Below, piece by piece: positions 8,345 to 17,461 of a DNA stretch of 64,000 bases; position 1 is the first letter of the stretch, and the number at the start of each line of letters is the position of its first letter. This DNA is from Piscirickettsiaceae bacterium (lineage in GTDB: Bacteria > Pseudomonadota > Gammaproteobacteria > Nitrosococcales > Methylophagaceae): NCBI GenBank assembly GCA_013215825.1, contig JABSQN010000004.1:636957-700956 (forward strand). The letters run 5' to 3'. The notes under the pieces were generated by a model that was given only the letters and a program-made list of their open reading frames with translations, did not search any database and was not told where the DNA came from. The translations under genes and the position numbers were made by a program.

Positions 8345-9490
8345 ATGACAATCCAATTTATAGATACCCAAGCCGCACTCGCCACATTCTGTCAGCAAAT
8401 CTCTGATACAACATGGATGACAGTGGATACCGAATTTCTCCGTGAGAAGACATATTATCCCCTGCTATGCTTAATTCAAGTGGCAACCGACGATCATATT
8501 GCCTGCATTGACCCTCTCGCACTTGATGATTTAAACCCGATTTTAGACTTAATCTACGATCCAAATATCACCGTAGTTTTCCATGCTGCTCGACAAGATC
8601 TAGAGCTGCTATATTTAATGCGTGACGAGCTTCCTAGCAATGTATTTGATACTCAAATCGCAGCAACTGTACTCGGTTATGGCGAACAAATTGGCTATGG
8701 AAATCTCGTTAAGCAATGCATTGATGTTGACTTAGACAAAGCTCATTCACGTACAGATTGGACAAAACGCCCACTAGATCCAGCCCAAATTGAATATGCT
8801 GCGGATGATGTTCGTTATTTACGTGATGTTTACAAACTTCTCACACAACAACTTGCTGATAAAAATCGCACACATTGGCTAGATGATGATTTTGCCACCC
8901 TAACAAGTTTAGAGTCTTACAAGCCAGATCCTGATAATAGCTGGCGTAGAGTCAAAGGCTTTGGTCGTTTAAAAGGTATTCAACTTGCCATTTTACAAAG
9001 ACTAGCCGCATGGCGAGAACAACGTGCTATCAAGTCAAATCGCCCTCGTCGTTGGATATTAAAAGATGATGTATTACTTGATCTTGCCAAACTTGCACCA
9101 GAATCTACTGATAAATTCAGTCTCATTCGCAATCTTGAAGCTGGCACAATCAAACATCATGGCAACACATTATTAGCAGAAATTAAACAAGCCAAATCAA
9201 TACCAAAAGAACAATGGCCCGTATTGAAAAAAGTACAGCCACTAACACAACAACAAAATGCGATTGCCGATGCATTAATGGCATTGCTTAGAAAGTTTTG
9301 TGACGAACAATCTATCTCACCCGTAGCCGTGGCCTCACGTAAAGAGATTGAACGCCTTGTTGCTGGTGATGAAGACTTAGCCATCACTCAAGGCTGGCGT
9401 AATGAAATTGTCGGCCATCATCTGCAAGCATTTATTGATGGTAAACTATCCATCACAGCCGATACAAAACAATTAAATACAAGCCCGTAG
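8345..9490 (+). CDS. rnd: Ribonuclease D
   Basis: RNase D is a 3'-5' exonuclease that trims tRNA and other stable RNA ends. The DEDDy exonuclease domain is clear: motif I TVDTEFLREKTYYP, motif II in VFHAARQDLELL, and motif III YAADDVRYL. An HRDC domain follows (about 210-290), plus a second HRDC-like region. I start it at ATG 8345 (MTIQFIDTQ); the longer frame to 8276 translates a palindromic repeat. The length of 381 aa fits the family. The TAG stop is supplied by the GTAG that begins another copy of the same repeat. Confidence 0.95.
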   Translation: MTIQFIDTQAALATFCQQISDTTWMTVDTEFLREKTYYPLLCLIQVATDDHIACIDPLALDDLNPILDLIYDPNITVVFHAARQDLELLYLMRDELPSNVFDTQIAATVLGYGEQIGYGNLVKQCIDVDLDKAHSRTDWTKRPLDPAQIEYAADDVRYLRDVYKLLTQQLADKNRTHWLDDDFATLTSLESYKPDPDNSWRRVKGFGRLKGIQLAILQRLAAWREQRAIKSNRPRRWILKDDVLLDLAKLAPESTDKFSLIRNLEAGTIKHHGNTLLAEIKQAKSIPKEQWPVLKKVQPLTQQQNAIADALMALLRKFCDEQSISPVAVASRKEIERLVAGDEDLAITQGWRNEIVGHHLQAFIDGKLSITADTKQLNTSP

Positions 9491-9554
9491 GTTGGACTTC
9501 AGTCCAACTTCCAACCTCTATCAAAGTGCCATGTTGGGTTAAAACCCAACCCAC
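9487..9554. repeat. Dispersed double-palindrome repeat, copy 2 of 6
   Basis: Left half GTAGGTTGGACTTCAGTCCA and right half TTGGGTTAAAACCCAA flank a 23-base spacer. The first bases provide the rnd stop codon. Confidence 0.8.
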
Positions 9555-9572
9555 AAAAATAAGGAATACATT

Positions 9573-10496
9573 ATGTCAGCATTAATTTGTGGCTCATTCG
9601 CCTACGACACCATTATGGTCTTTCCCGATCAATTCAAAAACCATATATTGCCCGACAAAGTACATATGCTTAATGTTTCCTTTTTAGTGCCAAATTTACG
9701 TCGTGAATTTGGCGGTTGTGCCGGTAATATTGCCTACAATCTAAAATTGCTTGGTGATGATCCCATTCCAATGGGCACAGTAGGTAGTGACTTTGCCAGC
9801 TATGCCACATGGATGGATAAACACGGCATCAACCGCCGTCATGTGCATGTAAAAGACAGTAGCTATACTGCCCAAGCATTTATCACCACCGATATGGATG
9901 ACAATCAAATCACCGCTTTTCATCCCGGTGCAATGAACTTGTCACACGAAACAGCAATCAGTGAAGCCAAAGACATCAAACTTGCTATCGTTGCACCTGA
10001 TGGTCGTGATGGCATGATTTTACATGCACAACAACTACACGAAGCAGGCATTCCATTTATATTCGATCCAGGTCAAGGCCTACCGATGTTTAATGGTGAA
10101 GACTTAATGAAGTTTGCCGATCAAGCAAACTATATCGCACTCAATGATTATGAAGCACAATTGTTTGAAGATAGAACAGGCTTATCTCCACATGAAATAG
10201 CCGCACACGTAGACGCCTTAATCATCACCCGCGGTGAAAAAGGGTCACACATCTACACCGATGGCAAACGCATTGATATCCCCTGTGCCAAAGCAGAGAA
10301 ACTAGCCGATCCAACAGGGTGTGGCGATGCCTACCGTGCCGGTTTAATTCATGGGATATTGCACGGTAAAAGCTGGGAAGAAACAGGACGAATTGCATCC
10401 CTACTAGGTGCAATTAAGATTGAGCAGCATGGTACTCAAAATCATACGTTTACGGCTGAGGAATTTGCTAAACGACTTGAAACGAGTTTCAAGTAA
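9573..10496 (+). CDS. PfkB-family sugar/nucleoside kinase (adenosine kinase-like)
   Basis: A ribokinase-fold kinase of 307 aa. The N-terminal substrate signature is FGGCAGNIAYNLKLLG (about 47-62). The C-terminal ATP/anion-hole motif DPTGCGDAYRAGLIHG contains the catalytic aspartate. The close family is usually labelled adenosine kinase or carbohydrate kinase, and the substrate cannot be fixed from sequence alone. A purine-rich AAGGAA precedes the ATG. The gene is flanked on both sides by copies of the dispersed repeat, with no functional link to its neighbours. Confidence 0.85.
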   Translation: MSALICGSFAYDTIMVFPDQFKNHILPDKVHMLNVSFLVPNLRREFGGCAGNIAYNLKLLGDDPIPMGTVGSDFASYATWMDKHGINRRHVHVKDSSYTAQAFITTDMDDNQITAFHPGAMNLSHETAISEAKDIKLAIVAPDGRDGMILHAQQLHEAGIPFIFDPGQGLPMFNGEDLMKFADQANYIALNDYEAQLFEDRTGLSPHEIAAHVDALIITRGEKGSHIYTDGKRIDIPCAKAEKLADPTGCGDAYRAGLIHGILHGKSWEETGRIASLLGAIKIEQHGTQNHTFTAEEFAKRLETSFK

Positions 10497-10506
10497 GAAC
10501 GCTTGC

Positions 10507-10576
10507 GTAGGTTGGTCTTTAGCCCAACTCCCAGCTTATAAAAAAGGCTGATGTTGGGTTAAACATCCCGACCTAC
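10507..10576. repeat. Dispersed double-palindrome repeat, copy 3 of 6
   Basis: The unit begins GTAGGTTGGTCTTTAGCCCAAC and ends ATCCCGACCTAC, so its ends GTAGGT and ACCTAC are inverted. A spacer of about 20 bases separates the halves. The internal palindromes carry several mismatches, so this is an older or diverged copy. Confidence 0.75.
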
Positions 10577-10676
10577 GGAGTGTGACAATGCAAGACTTGA
10601 CCCCCACTTTCCATTTACAACTGATAAACTTGCTGTACACCTTAAGGCTAACTTTGGTTAATTCTCACAAAAAATA

Positions 10677-10705
10677 AAGCCTAGTCACAATTTGTAACTA
10701 GGCTT
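10677..10705 (-). terminator. Terminator of the minor-pilin operon
   Basis: A 12-bp stem (arms 10677-10688 and 10694-10705, one G-T pair) is followed on the minus strand by TTATTTTTT. It lies 30 bases past the pilV stop and is a good intrinsic terminator. Confidence 0.85.
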
Positions 10706-10734
10706 CGTTTCATTAGCTACGTTATCTTATAAAG

Positions 10735-12651
10735 TTATGGAATAACCGTTAATTCAATCGAGGCATTGGCACTACTCACCCCAGTATTCACCAATCTATC
10801 AATAACACCATCATTAGAAGTGTACATTCTTGAGTTAATGGTTCCAGTAATAGGATTATTTGTTGGAACGACTCCTGATGTGATCCTGATAGGATAAAAA
10901 GCTCCACGAGAAGAATTTAAACATGTTGTGGTTGTTCCCCCGCCAGGATAAAAGAATTTTTCATTGGTAACATGATTTCGATTCAAAGCCGTGCGTTCCG
11001 CAGAAGTATTATGTCTAGGATTCTCACATGAACTATTCATATAATCATGAACCGCGGTATAGTCTGTGACCCAAGTAAGATCACCATCTGATGATGTATT
11101 TTCTCCCAAGTTTACATCTGGTATCCAACCTGCAATCTGAGTGAAGTTATTTTCATAGAAAGGCACTCTATCTAGTGGTACAGCCGAAACTCCTGTTGGC
11201 GTATAGTTACCCCCATCATAAATTTCATTAGGTGGAATATCTAAATATACTGCTCGCGCCTGAAGTTCACGATAATTAGCCTCGCCTTGGGAAAACTGTG
11301 TATGTATTGTGCTAGCTCCATTCACAAAATTACTAACTGTACTAAACGTCTTAAAACTACTATTGGGAACAGTGCTTATCCCATTTTGCAAGGCATCTCT
11401 GACTACTGACTTAACATACTCTGAATACAGTCCAATATTTGAAGCCTGTATTGTTGAAGTCATATAAGGAATGCTATTTGATGACGTAGCCCCTGAAGCT
11501 CCAGTTGCTTTATTAAAATATGATGCGGGAATAATATTAAATGCAATCATTTTCCATGGTTCAAATAGACGATAAATTCCATCTACTCGTTTCATACGGC
11601 ATGTTTTGAAACCTGTCGCACCATCCGCTTCATCTCGACAGCATGCTGTACATGCTGCGTGCTGATCTTCACCACCACCATTATCTACGGCGGCCTTTAT
11701 AATGCTCGGAGATACAGCTACTACTGAAGCAACGTCTCTCAAAACCAGATCCTCAACATCCCATTCTAAAAAGCCCTTGATTATACTTGTCGTTGGTGTT
11801 GCCCCCCCACTTTTACAATTACAAACTGCAGTAAGAAACTCTTCACGCCGCTCTGTAGTAGTAACTGAACTTAATGCAATAGGTGAATAAGTAACTGTTT
11901 GGAATGTTACAACAGTGCTATCACCTTTTTTACTTAAATCAGGAACAGGCTTGCTTGATTCTTTCTTTTGATCACCCACATCAAGGGTAACAGGAACCAC
12001 ATCTGGTGCAGCTAATGGTGTGTAGTTTACTATTGGTCCATTATCACCAAGACTCGCCGGATTATCTGAAAATGCTGTTAATGCTGGCGCATAAGCGTCA
12101 ATTACGGTACTTAATGAAATATTTTGTGTCCCACCTATTTCATCATTCCAAGCAACAGTAATAGTCACTAATTTTTCATCTGAATAAGCCGATGGTGCAG
12201 ATGGGTCAACTGTTGATGCTGCTGTTAATGCTGCAGGATCAAACCAATAATCTGTTACCACCCAATTTAATGTGTAATTGTAATTACCAACGGTTAAAGC
12301 TCCGGCTAATAAGTCGGTACTCCCTACCGGCGCACCACCTTCATCATCATTAATATGACTATAAGATAAGGTACTTGCTGCGTATGCAGTTGCTGTTGCG
12401 CCAGATGCTACTGTCCATGTATTCGCCACATCAGAATCGACTGTTGTTAAGTGAACAAAACTTTTTAAATCATCAATCTTCTTCTGCGCGATAGACATAG
12501 CAACTGTTCGTTGGTTGGCATTTGAACTGTTTTTAATTAAAACACCTTGCAGTTTAGAGATTCCTAAAATCCCAACAGCTAATATTACCAAGGCAATCAT
12601 TACCTCAATAAGACTAAACCCTTTTGCTTTTGTTCTAAATTTTATATTCAT
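10735..12651 (-). CDS. pilV: PilV-like minor pilin with very large C-terminal domain
   Basis: The N-terminus is a type IV prepilin: a short basic leader ending in G, then FSLIEVMIALVILAVGILGI, the hydrophobic helix typical of PilV. Usual PilV proteins are about 150-200 aa; this one is 638 aa. After a first beta-rich part (to about 190) comes a long region with a cysteine cluster, CNC near 280 and CTACC near 335, then a further C-terminal part of about 280 residues. It is last in the operon and followed by a terminator. I infer that it works as a pilus-tip or adhesin module. The large domain is unrecognised. Confidence 0.8.
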   Translation of the reverse strand: MNIKFRTKAKGFSLIEVMIALVILAVGILGISKLQGVLIKNSSNANQRTVAMSIAQKKIDDLKSFVHLTTVDSDVANTWTVASGATATAYAASTLSYSHINDDEGGAPVGSTDLLAGALTVGNYNYTLNWVVTDYWFDPAALTAASTVDPSAPSAYSDEKLVTITVAWNDEIGGTQNISLSTVIDAYAPALTAFSDNPASLGDNGPIVNYTPLAAPDVVPVTLDVGDQKKESSKPVPDLSKKGDSTVVTFQTVTYSPIALSSVTTTERREEFLTAVCNCKSGGATPTTSIIKGFLEWDVEDLVLRDVASVVAVSPSIIKAAVDNGGGEDQHAACTACCRDEADGATGFKTCRMKRVDGIYRLFEPWKMIAFNIIPASYFNKATGASGATSSNSIPYMTSTIQASNIGLYSEYVKSVVRDALQNGISTVPNSSFKTFSTVSNFVNGASTIHTQFSQGEANYRELQARAVYLDIPPNEIYDGGNYTPTGVSAVPLDRVPFYENNFTQIAGWIPDVNLGENTSSDGDLTWVTDYTAVHDYMNSSCENPRHNTSAERTALNRNHVTNEKFFYPGGGTTTTCLNSSRGAFYPIRITSGVVPTNNPITGTINSRMYTSNDGVIDRLVNTGVSSANASIELTVIP

Positions 12652-12702
12652 CAGCTTATTCCTATCTTTAACAGCTTTATATTTTCTAGGCTTATATCCA
12701 CT

Positions 12703-14079
12703 TTAATTAGGGGTGAAATCTCGCCAGCTGTATTTAACTTTTGCTATATCTGTCGTTAACGTATCATCTGCCAAAGCAGCAAAAACATCCTCATCATAAA
12801 CTTGTGCATAACCACCATTAGTTAGGTTACTTGGCAAATCAGATATTGCTGAACCATGAACAACCACATTACCATTCAGACTAAAATCAGCTGTTAATCC
12901 AATTAATATTCCCCAAACATCTAAGGTACCATTAGCATGAACATCACCTTCAACAACTATAATAAGCGGTGTATCCCTGCTGCCTAGAATAACCGTAGAA
13001 CCAGTGGGAAATGAACAATCTCCTTCAACCCAAATAAGTGGAATTTTTAAGTCGGTCAATAAAACACCATTTATTGTTGTTGGCGGACCTGCTAATGCAG
13101 AACAATCATCAACGACCTTCCCTTTTGCTTTTGCTCGTGCTTTTATTTCAAGTTTTGTTTCCGCAACCAAATCATCTTTATCACTGTCCGCACCTCCAGG
13201 TGGGGGAGGGCCAGGAATATCAACACCAAATATAAAAGCAAAAGGTGAATATGGGAAATCTGCACTTGGATTTATAACGATGTCATCTCCAATATTTCCT
13301 GAATCACTTAAATTTTCTGTACAGCCACAGACTTTCCAAGCATCCGTATCATCTAATGTATCCATGCAGATACCCGCCGCCTCAAATTCACCATGATTAC
13401 ATGTTTGCCAGCTTGCACCGCCGCCACTTGTTACTGATGAATGAACCCATACAGATACTGCAACACCAGGTCCTCCACCATTAGGATTTGGAACAATCGT
13501 AAAATTACCACCTAAATCAACACTAGGAGACATTAATGGTGGGATTTCACCAGGTGTTAATAAACTTGTTTTTGCATATTCTATCTGAGCAACAGCTTCA
13601 CCAGTACCATCTGCAGAATTACCTAAACCTACAGCTGTTGTGTTATCTCCTATTTTAACTAGGTAGCTTTTACTATTGACTAATACTGAGTTGACAGAAG
13701 ATGTAATCGTACTAGCTGCAACAGTTGCATAAACTAATGTTGGATTTACCAAGCTGGCACCGACTGCAACACTGCAAGGAAAAACACTAGTCAATCCTGC
13801 ACAAGGAATCCAACCTGCCGTGGCACCATCATGCAAGCTTGGATTAGCACGCAGGAAAGAAGCCGCTTGTTCAAGTCCTGCTTCTGCATTTGCAAAGGCT
13901 TCTTTATGACGCACTTCATTACCAGAAATTCGCTGGTCTAATATACCTACTCTAGTCGCAAATAAAGCAATTAACGTTACACCGATTAATAACATTACTG
14001 TTACCAATAATGTGGCGGCACCTTGTTGGTTATTTTCTAATTTTGACTTATGCATAATATTCACCTTAAACATCGTCAT
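12703..14079 (-). CDS. pilX: PilX-like minor pilin with extended C-terminal domain
   Basis: The N-terminus has the PilX form: QQGAATLLVTVMLLIGVTLI, a non-standard prepilin helix with Gly before Ala-Ala, then RISGNEVRHKEAFANAEAGLEQA, the usual conserved stretch. At 458 aa it is about twice the common PilX length. The C-terminal third, with repeats such as GDVHANGTLDVWGILIG, looks like a beta-helix. The start at 14079 overlaps pilW by 14 bases; an ATG eight codons later (14055) is also possible. It lies between pilW and pilV in the operon. Confidence 0.8.
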   Translation of the reverse strand: MTMFKVNIMHKSKLENNQQGAATLLVTVMLLIGVTLIALFATRVGILDQRISGNEVRHKEAFANAEAGLEQAASFLRANPSLHDGATAGWIPCAGLTSVFPCSVAVGASLVNPTLVYATVAASTITSSVNSVLVNSKSYLVKIGDNTTAVGLGNSADGTGEAVAQIEYAKTSLLTPGEIPPLMSPSVDLGGNFTIVPNPNGGGPGVAVSVWVHSSVTSGGGASWQTCNHGEFEAAGICMDTLDDTDAWKVCGCTENLSDSGNIGDDIVINPSADFPYSPFAFIFGVDIPGPPPPGGADSDKDDLVAETKLEIKARAKAKGKVVDDCSALAGPPTTINGVLLTDLKIPLIWVEGDCSFPTGSTVILGSRDTPLIIVVEGDVHANGTLDVWGILIGLTADFSLNGNVVVHGSAISDLPSNLTNGGYAQVYDEDVFAALADDTLTTDIAKVKYSWRDFTPN

Positions 14080-14743
14080 TCCTTAATCGAATAATTTCTT
14101 TAACGGTCCTGCACACTTCTGTATTTCCGCTAAGGGTAGCTTTTCCTGTTAAAACTATCTCTACTTGTTTTACTAAAACTGTCCCTGCTGTTATAGATGT
14201 TAATGTTATTGAAGATAAAGGATAATCAGCTACTAAACAATTTATTGGTCGCCCGTAAGGATTCGCTACTGAGGTCACTGTATCATTTAAAATTATTGCT
14301 ACAATATTCCTATCGGTTATTGATTCACCAAAAGTACAGTTATCATCAGCACTTCTTCCCCATTTTATTTGACCTTTTGTACTTGTAGTAGTCGTTTCAA
14401 CACGAAAACCAAATCGCTCATCAGATGATGAGCCTGAAACATTTTGAACCCCGTTCCCATCTTCATCATAAGAATACAACAAGCACTTTGAATCGACTGA
14501 ATTCAATTCACTCATAAAATCATGTTCATCAGGATTTGCTGAATAGCCTGCTCTTTTTAGCTCATCCGAAATAAAAGTCATTGTACCTCTTAATTCTTGA
14601 TTAAGACGAATCATAGCAACGCTATCACTATTTGACCGTATATTACTGATAAACATGGTCATAACGGCACTGGTCATGATCAGGCCGATAACAATCGCTA
14701 TCATCATCTCAATTAGGGTGAGTCCTTTTTGATTTGTTTTCAT
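14066..14743 (-). CDS. pilW: PilW-like minor pilin
   Basis: A prepilin with leader MKTNQKG and helix LTLIEMMIAIVIGLIMTSAV, followed by the PilW-type stretch MIRLNQELRGTMTFISDELKRAGY. The product is 225 aa from ATG 14743; the frame extends five codons further to 14758. It is a minor pseudopilin expected to prime pilus assembly with FimT, PilV and PilX. It overlaps fimT slightly if the longer start is used. No frameshift is seen. Confidence 0.84.
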   Translation of the reverse strand: MKTNQKGLTLIEMMIAIVIGLIMTSAVMTMFISNIRSNSDSVAMIRLNQELRGTMTFISDELKRAGYSANPDEHDFMSELNSVDSKCLLYSYDEDGNGVQNVSGSSSDERFGFRVETTTTSTKGQIKWGRSADDNCTFGESITDRNIVAIILNDTVTSVANPYGRPINCLVADYPLSSITLTSITAGTVLVKQVEIVLTGKATLSGNTEVCRTVKEIIRLRNDDV

Positions 14744-14751
14744 TTCATTAC

Positions 14752-15282
14752 CTAACATGACGTATGACCAAAACTATCACCACACATCCTTACTCTGCCA
14801 ATGGAAGAAACTACAGCACCTAATTCAGCACCTGATGAAACACTAAATTTTAAAGTGCCAGCCTTTGATGAGCCTCGTAATGGTGCAAACAATGTATATT
14901 TATCTCCACCAGCATTAGTTGGAAAAGAATTGCTTTCCATACTAACTCCAGGATAATCATCCTGAGTTACTATCTTTTTCACACCATCAATTTCACATGC
15001 TGGAACATTGTCAGTACAGTCACAAAAGGTCTCAACTGTAATTCCATAACACCATGTTGCAGCACTTCCTTTAAATGTAATATTAACTGTTTTATTCCTT
15101 TTGATAGCCTCAGTCTTAGCAAACATTAAATCTGCAAATAAAACATCACCTGCACCTTGCACTTTTCTACGCTCTAACAATCCAGAAAATGACGGTGCGG
15201 CTATCGCAACCAAAATTGCAAGAATAGCCAGTGTGATCATTAACTCCATTAAAGTAAAGCCGCTATGTCTTTGATTTGCCAT
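14752..15282 (-). CDS. fimT: FimT/GspH-family minor pilin
   Basis: Prepilin leader MANQRHSG is followed by FTLMELMITLAILAILVAIA and the FimT/GspH motif APSFSGLLERRKVQGAGDVLFADLMFAKTEA. The rest is a beta-rich globular domain with several cysteines (CYGITVETFCDC). It is 176 aa and first in the minor-pilin operon, divergent from pilE. FimU is an alternative name for the same position in Pseudomonas. Its role is in initiating pilus assembly, and in some species DNA uptake. Confidence 0.84.
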   Translation of the reverse strand: MANQRHSGFTLMELMITLAILAILVAIAAPSFSGLLERRKVQGAGDVLFADLMFAKTEAIKRNKTVNITFKGSAATWCYGITVETFCDCTDNVPACEIDGVKKIVTQDDYPGVSMESNSFPTNAGGDKYTLFAPLRGSSKAGTLKFSVSSGAELGAVVSSIGRVRMCGDSFGHTSC

Positions 15283-15451
15283 TGATGTATTCCCACGTTC
15301 CTTGGCTAAGTATAATCCTCATATAATAGTCTTTAATAGTGTAAATCACGAGTTTTTATCTGTTTTTGTGATTTTGCACACATTTTCTTAGTGACCTGCT
15401 GTATTATTTAGTCTATATTTCACTCATAAACATAATTATTGTTGGTGCATT

Positions 15452-15871
15452 ATGAAAATTTTATCTAAAGGTTTTACCCTTATCGAATTGATGATTGTAG
15501 TAGCGATTATTGCAATTATTGCCGCGATTGCCATGCCTGCTTATAGTGATTATGTAACTCGGGCGAAGCGTGCCGATGCCAAAGTAGCATTACTATCTTT
15601 ACAATTAGCTCAAGAGAAATGGCGCGCTAACAATCCTGCTTATGCCACTATTATGGCAAGCTTACCTGCAGCTACCACTTCGCCAGATAATTATTACAAC
15701 CTAAGTATCATAGCCGCCTCTACTTCGAGTTCCACATATCTACTTACGGCGGATCCAGTAGCGACAGAAGCACAAATTAATGATAGTAAGTGTTTGGCTT
15801 TTAGTATTAATCAAAACAATGAAGTAACAATCACTGGTTCAGGAACTGTTTCCCAATGCTGGAGCCGTTAA
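15452..15871 (+). CDS. pilE: PilE-like type IV pilin
   Basis: A short leader MKILSKG is followed by [20 protein letters not shown] and then [17 protein letters not shown], the standard PilE start. Two C-terminal cysteines (CLAFSINQN and SQCWSR) bound the D-loop. The product is 139 aa. It may be a minor pilin of the PilE type rather than the main fibre subunit, because it is divergent from the minor-pilin operon. A weak promoter (GTGACC, 17 bases, TATATT) lies about 30-55 bases upstream. It faces pgpA convergently, overlapping by four bases. Confidence 0.85.
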   Translation: MKILSKGFTLIELMIVVAIIAIIAAIAMPAYSDYVTRAKRADAKVALLSLQLAQEKWRANNPAYATIMASLPAATTSPDNYYNLSIIAASTSSSTYLLTADPVATEAQINDSKCLAFSINQNNEVTITGSGTVSQCWSR

Positions 15872-16353
15872 ATAGTAGCCAGTAATTGCAAAATAGCTAA
15901 AGAACACAATCCCGCAACCACATCATCAACCATAATTCCCCATCCGCCGTGCAGGTTTTTGTCTAACCAGCTAATCGGCCAGGGTTTTAGGATGTCGAAA
16001 AAGCGGAATAATACAAAGCCTGCAAGCATCCATTGCCAACCTGCTGGGGCGGCGATCATGGTGACCATATAACCGACTATTTCATCCCAGACTACGGCGG
16101 ATGGGTCGTCTGTTCCTAGCCAGTCTGCTGATTGTTGGCAGATCCAAATACCGACTATAAAAGCAATGAATGTGATTGCTAAATATATACCTAGCGATAA
16201 ATCTTGCATTAACCAGTAAATGGGGAGAGCCGCTAAGGTCCCAAATGTGCCTGGTGCTTTGGGTGCTAAACCTGAGCCGAAGCCTAACCCTAAGAAACAA
16301 ATTGGTTTTTTTAGTAGTTCTTTGAATGTAATATTAGACTGTGAAGTGGTCAT
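15868..16353 (-). CDS. pgpA: Phosphatidylglycerophosphatase A
   Basis: PgpA dephosphorylates phosphatidylglycerol phosphate in the inner membrane. The family motifs [20 protein letters not shown] near the N-terminus and [10 protein letters not shown] with the acidic residues are present, together with three to four hydrophobic helices. The length of 161 aa is normal. It overlaps thiL by 20 bases, the usual thiL-pgpA pairing. Confidence 0.93.
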   Translation of the reverse strand: MTTSQSNITFKELLKKPICFLGLGFGSGLAPKAPGTFGTLAALPIYWLMQDLSLGIYLAITFIAFIVGIWICQQSADWLGTDDPSAVVWDEIVGYMVTMIAAPAGWQWMLAGFVLFRFFDILKPWPISWLDKNLHGGWGIMVDDVVAGLCSLAILQLLATI

Positions 16354-17365
16354 ATCCTATCCCTTTTAACTCGACTCGCTTGCCGTGTTGCTGTGTGGTG
16401 ATAATGCCAGATTCATTATTAATAACACCAATACATTGGCATTGTTCGGCCAATAATTGTTCTACTTTTATGCTGTTATCAGGTGAAATCGTAAAGCAAA
16501 GTTCGTAATCATCACCAGAGGTTAAGGCTAGCCGCCTTGCCGTTTCATTTTCTATTTTCATAAGCACAGGAGATAGAGGCAATTTTTCTAAATCTAATTC
16601 TGCTCCAACATGACTTTTATCTAAGATATGCTTTAAATCAGCTAATAATCCATCGGATATATCAATCGCAGAGCTTGCTAATCCTTGTAATTTTTGTCCA
16701 ATCTCAACTCTAGGTGTTGGCTGTTGTAGTCGTTGTTCTAAATAATCTATATCCAAATTATTTAAAGATGCAGTTTGTTTTTTACCGTTCATGGTGAGCT
16801 TGTCGAACCATCCTTCGACAAGCTCAGGACGATCGGTGTCTTTCTGTAACTTTAGTTGCAATGCTGCACCTGCATCACCTACTGTGCCGGTCACATAAAT
16901 ATGGTCAGCCACTTTTGCCCCATCACGTCGCAAGGCAAGTTTTGATTTTACAAAACCATGTACTTGAATGCTGATAGTTAATGGGCCTCGGGTCGTATCT
17001 CCACCGACTAATTGTATGCCATGTTCATTGGCTAATTCAGCCAAACCTTGTGAAAAGTCAGCCAGCCAATTTTCATCTACTTTTGGCAACGTTAAGGCTA
17101 GAGTAAACCAAGCAGGTTTTGCACCCATTGCCGCTAAATCACTTAAACCAACGGCTAAACTCTTATGTCCTAAGCTTTTGACATCCACATTGGCAAAAAA
17201 GTGTACACCTTCCACTAAAGTATCAATAGAAACTGCTAGCACATGGTCAGAAGGACACTGTAATAAAGCACAATCATCACCAATGCCAAGTTTGACATCA
17301 TCACGCTGTGGGGTGAGTTGTTCGAAATAGTGCTGGATCAGAGAAAATTCAGATGGTGTAGTCAT
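16334..17365 (-). CDS. thiL: Thiamine-monophosphate kinase with an in-frame palindrome insertion
   Basis: ThiL phosphorylates thiamine monophosphate to the diphosphate cofactor. Motifs seen: KLGIGDDCALL (ATP/Mg binding), SIDTLVEGVHF, GLSDLAAMGAKP, GGDTTRGPL, AIDISDGLLADL. I start at ATG 17365 (MTTPSEFS), giving 343 aa, against about 325 in E. coli. The excess is a stretch near residues 185-205 (DTDRPELVEGWFDKLTMNGK) encoded by a perfect 12-bp stem palindrome and its flanks. It sits between the two domains, in a region that varies in the family, so the enzyme may remain active. Confidence 0.93.
   Translation of the reverse strand: MTTPSEFSLIQHYFEQLTPQRDDVKLGIGDDCALLQCPSDHVLAVSIDTLVEGVHFFANVDVKSLGHKSLAVGLSDLAAMGAKPAWFTLALTLPKVDENWLADFSQGLAELANEHGIQLVGGDTTRGPLTISIQVHGFVKSKLALRRDGAKVADHIYVTGTVGDAGAALQLKLQKDTDRPELVEGWFDKLTMNGKKQTASLNNLDIDYLEQRLQQPTPRVEIGQKLQGLASSAIDISDGLLADLKHILDKSHVGAELDLEKLPLSPVLMKIENETARRLALTSGDDYELCFTISPDNSIKVEQLLAEQCQCIGVINNESGIITTQQHGKRVELKGIGYDHFTV
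16786..16838. repeat. Palindromic repeat inserted within thiL
   Basis: The arms GAGCTTGTCGAA (16796-16807) and TTCGACAAGCTC (16814-16825) are perfect inverted repeats with a six-base loop. Flanks CCGTTC and GATCGG extend the symmetry imperfectly. This is a widespread bacterial palindromic element usually found between genes. Here it is read in frame. Confidence 0.85.
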
Positions 17366-17388
17366 TATTATTATCTCAACCACAATGT

Positions 17389-17456
17389 GTAGGTTGGACT
17401 TAAGTCCAACTTCCAGACTTTATTAAAAGTCCGTGTCGAGTTAAAACTCGACCTAC
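17389..17456. repeat. Dispersed double-palindrome repeat, copy 4 of 6
   Basis: Left half GTAGGTTGGACTTAAGTCCA and right half TCGAGTTAAAACTCGACCTA lie between nusB and thiL with a spacer of about 23 bases. Both halves are near-perfect palindromes, and the ends GTAGGT/ACCTAC are inverted. Confidence 0.82.
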
Positions 17457-17461
17457 AGATT

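Noticed and set aside
13004..13396. Plus-strand frames opposite pilX
   Set aside because: They are shadows of the pilin gene with no ribosome binding site.
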